Positions 60,360-64,000 of a DNA stretch of 64,000 bases are shown piece after piece. A model generated the notes under the pieces. The model was not told where the DNA came from and did not search any database. It saw only the letters and a program-made list of their open reading frames with translations. Both the position numbers and the translations under genes were made by a program. The stretch spans positions 114,221 through 178,220 of the forward strand of contig NZ_JAVFVV010000014.1 of NCBI RefSeq assembly GCF_030929505.1, written 5' to 3'. This DNA is from Mesorhizobium sp. LHD-90. GTDB taxonomy: Bacteria; Pseudomonadota; Alphaproteobacteria; Rhizobiales; Rhizobiaceae. Every line of letters starts with the position of its first letter. Within the stretch, counting starts at the first letter, position 1.

Positions 60360-60702
60360 CGCTCCGGACGCCGCCGCATCCCCTGCCTTTCATTGATTCA
60401 CGGTTTTAGCGGCGAAGCAACCCTTCAAGATCTGTGGTCGCAAACGGCGACAGTATCGCCGGCGCAGCCTTAACCAGCGATGCTGCAATGGGGCGTCTCC
60501 ATCATGGGAGCCGGCTGCGGACTTCGCTGAAGCCCGGCCTCTTGCCGGTCTCCCGTTTTGAGCGCGTATCGCCGACGCCAGCGCGCTGCCGCAGCGGCAG
60601 CGGGCCCCCGGTTAGCTCAGGCAGAGGCAGAGGGGGGGCCGGGATGTGGCGGCGGGTCGAAGCCAGGAGAGAGGCTCCCGGCACCCGTCGCGGAGAACGA
60701 CC
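60360..60702. other. 343-base divergent region with structured leader
   Basis: This is the divergent region between the DUF1173 and DUF932 genes. The right third (60624-60702) is a G-rich leader with counterparts before the ParB-like gene and, in part, before the gene at 62874 (separate entries). It also contains promoters that I cannot place by eye. No other gene seen. Confidence 0.5.
60624..60702 (+). promoter_or_regulatory. Structured 5' leader 1 (before DUF932 gene)
   Basis: Box 1 GAGGCAGAGGGGGG at 60624-60637, box 2 GAGAGGCTCCCGG at 60669-60681 and box 3 CCGTCGCGGAGA at 60685-60696, which carries the ribosome site 7 bases before the ATG. CCGGGA (60639-60644) pairs with TCCCGG (60676-60681). 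The same order of boxes recurs at 63508. Confidence 0.6.
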
Positions 60703-61899
60703 ATGACCCATATGGAAATTCAAACGCCCACGCGCATCGGGCCTAACGGCTATAAGGTCGACGTCAGTCGCGGCCAGCGCATCGGTCGCGTGTCGTCGGA
60801 ATGGTTCAATCGGCCGGACGACGAACGCTACCTGTCCCTCACAGATCTCCACAACTCGGTGAAACCGCGGTCAGAACGCAGCAAGACCCGGATCGTGGAA
60901 AGCGAGTCGATCCGTGTGGAAGCCTCGCGCGACAATCCGGAGCGGCTGACGTTGACGCTGCCGGATACGCACGCGCCCGTCGCACCGACGCACTGGAGTT
61001 TCGGTCAGCTCGCCAGCCTGGTCGGCGCGCCTGCCACCTATCTGAGACAGCTGCCGGCCGCGCTCGCCGGCATCAATCTGCAATATGGGCTTTCCACGCA
61101 TCGCGCCGAGCAGGTCAAGACGCTGGAGATCGAGAACGGTCGTCTTGAGCTTCGAGCGGTGACAGGCCCGGACTACGGCAGAATTTTCGACCACGAACTC
61201 ATCGAGGCAGTGCAGAAGATCGCCGGCAACGGCACCGGCGACACACGCTGGAAAGTGCCGGGCGTGCTTGACTGGTCGACCGGCATCTACAACCCCAATG
61301 TCGATATCTCGACAGACACGACGACGCTTTATGCCTCGGACCGCGACATCTTTGTATTCCTGGTCGACGACCTGAACCCGATCGAAGCCGGCCGCTTGCC
61401 AAACGGCGAACCGGACCTCTACTTCCGCGGATTCTATGCCTGGAACAGCGAGGTCGGCTCGAAAACGCTCGGGATTGCAAGCTTTTACCTGCGTGCAGTA
61501 TGCCAGAATCGCAATTTGTGGGGCGTCGAGGATTTCCAGGAAATCACCATCCGCCACTCCAAATATGCCGCCTCGCGGTTTGCGCTCGAAGCCGAGCCGG
61601 CGCTGATCCAGTTCGCCGAATCCTCGCCGATGCCCTTCATCAACGGCATCAAGGCCGCCCGCGAGCGTGTCGTCGCACGCGACGAAGACGACCGCACCAC
61701 CTTCCTGCGCAAGCGTGGCTTCTCCAAGGCTGAAACCACGAAGATCATCGACGCCGTGCTCACCGACGAAGGCCATCCGCCGAGCTCTGTCTTCGATTTC
61801 CTGCAGGGCATTACCCGCGTCGCACGCGACAAGCACCACCAGGATGTTCGGCTCGAGATGGAAGGCAAGGCCAAGAAGCTGTTCGACCTCACTAACTGA
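60703..61899 (+). CDS. DUF932-family protein
   Basis: A 398-residue protein of the DUF932 family (phage/plasmid-like, found with conjugation and anti-restriction genes). Visible blocks: HWSFGQLASLVGAPATYLRQLPA near residue 100, LYASDRDIFVFLVDD, FYAWNSEVGSKTLGIASFYLRAVCQNRNLWG and a helical C-terminus with FDFLQGITRVARDKHHQD. The function of the family is unknown. The start at 60703 is decided by the leader box with GGAGA. The next frame follows immediately after the stop, without its own clear start. Confidence 0.85.
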   Translation: MTHMEIQTPTRIGPNGYKVDVSRGQRIGRVSSEWFNRPDDERYLSLTDLHNSVKPRSERSKTRIVESESIRVEASRDNPERLTLTLPDTHAPVAPTHWSFGQLASLVGAPATYLRQLPAALAGINLQYGLSTHRAEQVKTLEIENGRLELRAVTGPDYGRIFDHELIEAVQKIAGNGTGDTRWKVPGVLDWSTGIYNPNVDISTDTTTLYASDRDIFVFLVDDLNPIEAGRLPNGEPDLYFRGFYAWNSEVGSKTLGIASFYLRAVCQNRNLWGVEDFQEITIRHSKYAASRFALEAEPALIQFAESSPMPFINGIKAARERVVARDEDDRTTFLRKRGFSKAETTKIIDAVLTDEGHPPSSVFDFLQGITRVARDKHHQDVRLEMEGKAKKLFDLTN

Positions 61900-62031
61900 T
61901 CCGACTCGTCGGCACAGCGGCACATCGCACCGTCGGCTTTCCGATCATCTCTGCTCGACCTGCTGCGCCAGATCGCGGTCGGCCGCGTCGATCCTCAGCC
62001 GCCGCCCTGGGTCTTTGACGGCAAGCTGACG

Positions 62032-62412
62032 GTGCGCACCACGCCGAACCCTGAAAAATTCGATGAAGCCTTCTGCCAGATAGGCCATCGAAAAATCGGC
62101 GGCGGCCCGAAGGCCACGCCGGCCGACGAGTTCCTGTTCTGCGGCAATCTCGGATCGGGCATCCTGTTCCTGCGCACCCGCGTGCGGCTCAACTATCCGC
62201 ACGAGAGTTTTTACACCTCATCCAGCCACCGGCTGCGGGATTCGCATGTCGGCGGGGCCGGTCATTGGATCGATCTCGAGGTGCGCGGCGACTGCTCGGA
62301 TGCAGAGCTCGACCTGATCGGCCGCCTCGCCGAGGAGGCCGATACCCGCCTCGTCATCGTGCGTCGCGTCGCAAAGCTCATTCCTGGCCAGCGGGAGGGC
62401 GACGCACAATGA
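62032..62412 (+). CDS. Hypothetical protein of plasmid backbone, start uncertain
   Basis: Function unknown. From GTG 62032 the protein has 126 residues, including FDEAFCQIGHRKIGGGPKATP, FLFCGNLGSGILFLRTRVRL and LRDSHVGGAGHWIDLEVRG. The coding pattern continues upstream in the same frame (LLDLLRQIAVGRVDPQPPPWVFDG) back to the DUF932 stop at 61897-61899 without any ATG. Either the true start is a non-standard codon, the protein is made by read-through of that TGA, or the GTG is used. Its stop overlaps the next ATG (ATGA at 62409-62412). Confidence 0.6.
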   Translation: MRTTPNPEKFDEAFCQIGHRKIGGGPKATPADEFLFCGNLGSGILFLRTRVRLNYPHESFYTSSSHRLRDSHVGGAGHWIDLEVRGDCSDAELDLIGRLAEEADTRLVIVRRVAKLIPGQREGDAQ

Positions 62413-62824
62413 TGAGCCATCCTGAAGCCTGCACAGCGTTGACCCGGATGGAAGCCCGCCTGCGCGAAAGGCGGCACAATCTGTTCGAGCTCGAACGGTC
62501 CCTGCGCGATCGTGCCGAAGAGCAGGCCATCCGCTCGCGGTCGCAGGCGCGTCGATACAACTGCCGCATGTCCAACTGGACCGGAATGGATGAGGAAGCC
62601 TATCGGCAAGTCCTCGACCGCCTCACCGATGCTCGGCCGATCTCGATCGGTTGCGGCGCAAGGTCGAGCGTCAGGATGCGGCGATCGAGGCGCTGCACAA
62701 AAAATACAGGGTCAACGTCGAACGACCAACCTTCACGGCCTGTAGGCGACGGCATCGCCGCGGTGGCCAGCACCGTTCGGCTCTCCAGCCATCCCCTCGG
62801 CCGAGGGGGTGGCTTTCGTCGTGA
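62409..62824 (+). pseudogene. Coiled-coil protein gene with frameshift
   Basis: Starting at ATG 62409, the first about 75 codons read MEARLRERRHNLFELERSLRDRAEEQ, a typical charged helix. At about 62634 the sense frame changes: the other frame gives ADLDRLRRKVERQDAAIEALHKKYRVNVERPTF, with perfect heptad character, and ends at a TGA at 62822-62824. A single missing base after GATGCTC would explain this. So the gene encodes a small coiled-coil protein broken by a one-base loss, or a sequencing error did it. Same operon as the neighbours through the ATGA overlap. Confidence 0.6.
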
Positions 62825-62834
62825 CGGCCTTCCA

Positions 62835-62866
62835 GGCGGGACCCCTCCCGCCCGCCGTCGCGGAGA
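62835..62866 (+). promoter_or_regulatory. Hairpin and ribosome-site box before gene at 62874
   Basis: GGCGGGA (62835-62841) pairs exactly with TCCCGCC (62846-62852) around CCCC. CCGTCGCGGAGA follows at 62855-62866, identical to box 3 of leader 1, 8 bases before the ATG. Confidence 0.6.
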
Positions 62867-62873
62867 TCCCCTC

Positions 62874-63278
62874 ATGCTGCCACCGCAATCCACCACAGAC
62901 TATTCCGCCGACATTGCCGCCGCTCTCGCAACACCCGGCGGTCACCTCTCCATAGGCCGCGGCGGCTTCACCCTCCATTATCGCGACGGCGCGATGCTCT
63001 CGGGCTACGACTGCGAGGCGATCAAGACCCAATGTATCGCCGCCGGCCTCCCGGCCATCGACAGCCAGTGTGTGGCGTTCGATGTCGTGGTGCAACTGAC
63101 GCCGGGCGGCCCGCTGGTCGCCGTCGGCCGCGAGCCCGAGCCAGCCCCCTGGCATGGCCTTTCCTATGCACCGTTGCACGCGGTCGCCATCCGATATGCT
63201 GCCGCCGGCGCCGAGATATGGAACATCCCCCGCGTCGAAACTATGCCCACGCCTGCCGAACGGAGGAGCGTACCATGA
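62874..63278 (+). CDS. Hypothetical protein of plasmid backbone
   Basis: A 134-residue protein of unknown function. It is soluble and has two halves: GGHLSIGRGGFTLHYRDGAMLSGYDCEAIKTQCIAAG and a second with QCVAFDVVVQLTPGGPL, then a His/Tyr-rich end. The in-frame extension upstream is part of the neighbouring reading, not this gene; the hairpin plus CCGTCGCGGAGA box fixes the start at 62874. Its stop overlaps the start of the next gene (ATGA at 63275-63278). Confidence 0.65.
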   Translation: MLPPQSTTDYSADIAAALATPGGHLSIGRGGFTLHYRDGAMLSGYDCEAIKTQCIAAGLPAIDSQCVAFDVVVQLTPGGPLVAVGREPEPAPWHGLSYAPLHAVAIRYAAAGAEIWNIPRVETMPTPAERRSVP

Positions 63279-63475
63279 GCGGCCGTCCTCTTCTCCATCT
63301 CTACACCACCATGCCGGAGTTCGAGGGCCTGCACGCACGCCACGATCGCACCCGCAGCACCAGCAAGACCGTCACCGTGGAACGCCAGGCGCTGATCCAT
63401 ATTCTCATGGATCATGCCCGCATGCTTGAGGCTCTGCGCAATGCCGGCCGGGTCGATGTCGCCGAACCGCATTAA
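63275..63475 (+). CDS. Small hypothetical protein, 66 residues
   Basis: A 66-residue protein, MSGRPLLHLYTTMPEFEGLHA at the start and a helical end with ALIHILMDHARMLEALRNAG. The coupling to the preceding gene (ATGA) and GGAGG before it indicate a real gene. No family recognised; it may bind a partner through its C-terminal helix. Confidence 0.6.
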   Translation: MSGRPLLHLYTTMPEFEGLHARHDRTRSTSKTVTVERQALIHILMDHARMLEALRNAGRVDVAEPH

Positions 63476-63507
63476 GGCCGCCGGCGTGCGCCGGTGCGGC
63501 GCCGCGA

Positions 63508-63592
63508 GAGGCAGAGGGGGGAGGGGAGGGTTTCTGACGGGTTTGGTGGTTCGGGGAGAGGCCCCGGGCCGCCCGTCATGGAGACCCTGATC
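63508..63592 (+). promoter_or_regulatory. Structured 5' leader 2 (before ParB-like gene)
   Basis: Box 1 GAGGCAGAGGGGGG at 63508-63521, box 2 GAGAGGCCCCGG at 63556-63567 and box 3 CCGTCATGGAGA at 63573-63584. GGGG at 63553-63556 can pair with CCCC at 63562-63565. Order and spacing agree with leader 1. Confidence 0.6.
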
Positions 63593-64000
63593 ATGGCAAA
63601 GGCCAATCAGAAGATCGCAATGAATCCTTCGGAGAACATTGCCTACGACAAGCTTGTGCTGTCGCAGGAGAATGTCCGCAGGGTAAAGGACGGCGTCACC
63701 ATCGAGCAGCTCGCCGAGGACATCGGTCGGCGAAAGCTCCTGCAGAGCCTGAACGTTCGTCCTGTGCTCGACGGAAATGGAGAGGAGACCGGCACCTTCG
63801 AAGTGCCGGCGGGCGGTCGCCGCTATCTCGCGCTCGGCATTCTGGTCAAGCAGAAGCGTCTGGCAAAGAACGAGCCGATCCCCTGCATTGTCAACCGCAG
63901 CGGAACGACTTCGGCCGAAGAGGATTCGCTTGCCGAGAACGTGCATCGCGAGAACCTGCATCCGCTCGACCAGTTCCGTGCATTCAAGTCACTGAAGGAG
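63593..64000 (+). CDS. ParB/RepB/Spo0J-like nuclease-domain protein, cut by window edge
   Basis: The first 136 codons of a ParB-like protein, running off the window. They read IAYDKLVLSQENVRRVKDG (N-terminal ParB box), IEQLAEDIGRRKLLQSLNVRPVL, VPAGGRRYLALGILVKQKR (the GxRR motif of the ParB/CTPase fold), CIVNR and AEEDSLAENVHRENLHPLDQFRAF (the AENVxRExLxPxE motif). This type is frequent on rhizobial plasmids as a separate regulator-like ParB rather than the RepB partition protein. The ATG at 63593 is favoured because the upstream in-frame ATG at 63578 lies inside leader box 3. Confidence 0.88.
   Translation, partial: MAKANQKIAMNPSENIAYDKLVLSQENVRRVKDGVTIEQLAEDIGRRKLLQSLNVRPVLDGNGEETGTFEVPAGGRRYLALGILVKQKRLAKNEPIPCIVNRSGTTSAEEDSLAENVHRENLHPLDQFRAFKSLKE

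Noticed and set aside
1..64000. Search for tRNA, rRNA or CRISPR arrays
   Set aside because: No cloverleaf-type stretch, rRNA signature or regularly spaced repeats were found by eye; a computed scan (tRNAscan, Rfam) would be needed to exclude weak ones.

Overview
The window reads as an alphaproteobacterial sequence, most likely Hyphomicrobiales of the Mesorhizobium/Aminobacter (Phyllobacteriaceae) type. This is inferred from the high G+C codon use, the rhizobial-style solute ABC transporters, the iol-type genes and the plasmid-type DUF1173/DUF932/ParB block at the right end. Together with many insertion-sequence remnants, that block suggests an accessory replicon or a chromosomal island rather than core chromosome. 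No rRNA, tRNA or CRISPR was seen.

Layout. 1-4.9 kb: a membrane coiled-coil gene cut by the window edge, a secreted thermonuclease with a type I secretion gene remnant fused upstream, two small exported proteins and an AraC-type regulator. 5.0-7.1 kb: two IS5-type elements fused to each other, then a mutated IS481-type element still flanked by its target duplication. 7.5-12.4 kb: a polyphosphate-flavoured group (CYTH-CHAD protein, SulP transporter with STAS domain, PPK2, small conserved protein). 12.8-14.7 kb: an enlarged glutamate-racemase-like protein and a VIT-like membrane protein.

14.8-29.8 kb: twelve genes all on the minus strand with short gaps. They encode an AAE-type antiporter, glutamate decarboxylase, porin, aspartate 4-decarboxylase, DUF3300 and DUF2950 proteins, a small membrane protein with an HlyD-type adaptor, a second AAE antiporter, a two-TM K+ channel, a Ca2+/H+ exchanger and an AI-2E-type permease. 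An AraC-type regulator diverges from the head. Two decarboxylases paired with two amino-acid exchangers form a proton-consuming cycle that would export H+ equivalents, so I read the block as an acid/envelope-stress and energy operon.

31-54 kb: carbohydrate uptake and catabolism. First comes an RbsABC-type transporter flanked by two SGNH hydrolases, with a ROK regulator next to it. Then two divergent operons (iolD, SDR, TIM-barrel isomerase, Gfo/Idh; and IolG-like, ALDH, HpcH-type aldolase, D-2-hydroxyacid dehydrogenase) are followed by a FrcBCA-type ABC transporter and an RpiR-type regulator. The same GCAA-N6-TTGC palindrome lies at the iolD/iolG intergenic region, in front of the second transporter and in front of the rpiR gene, which defines a small local regulon. 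The set contains the ring-opening IolD but no recognisable IolB, IolC or IolJ, so an unphosphorylated variant of cyclitol breakdown is plausible.

54-64 kb: an apparently intact IS481-type element, a Tat-exported esterase-like protein, a mosaic of fragments (scpB end, Tn3 transposase end, ISL3-type end, efflux-adaptor end, IS481-type start), then the DUF1173, DUF932 and ParB-like genes. Several of the last group share a structured G-rich leader.
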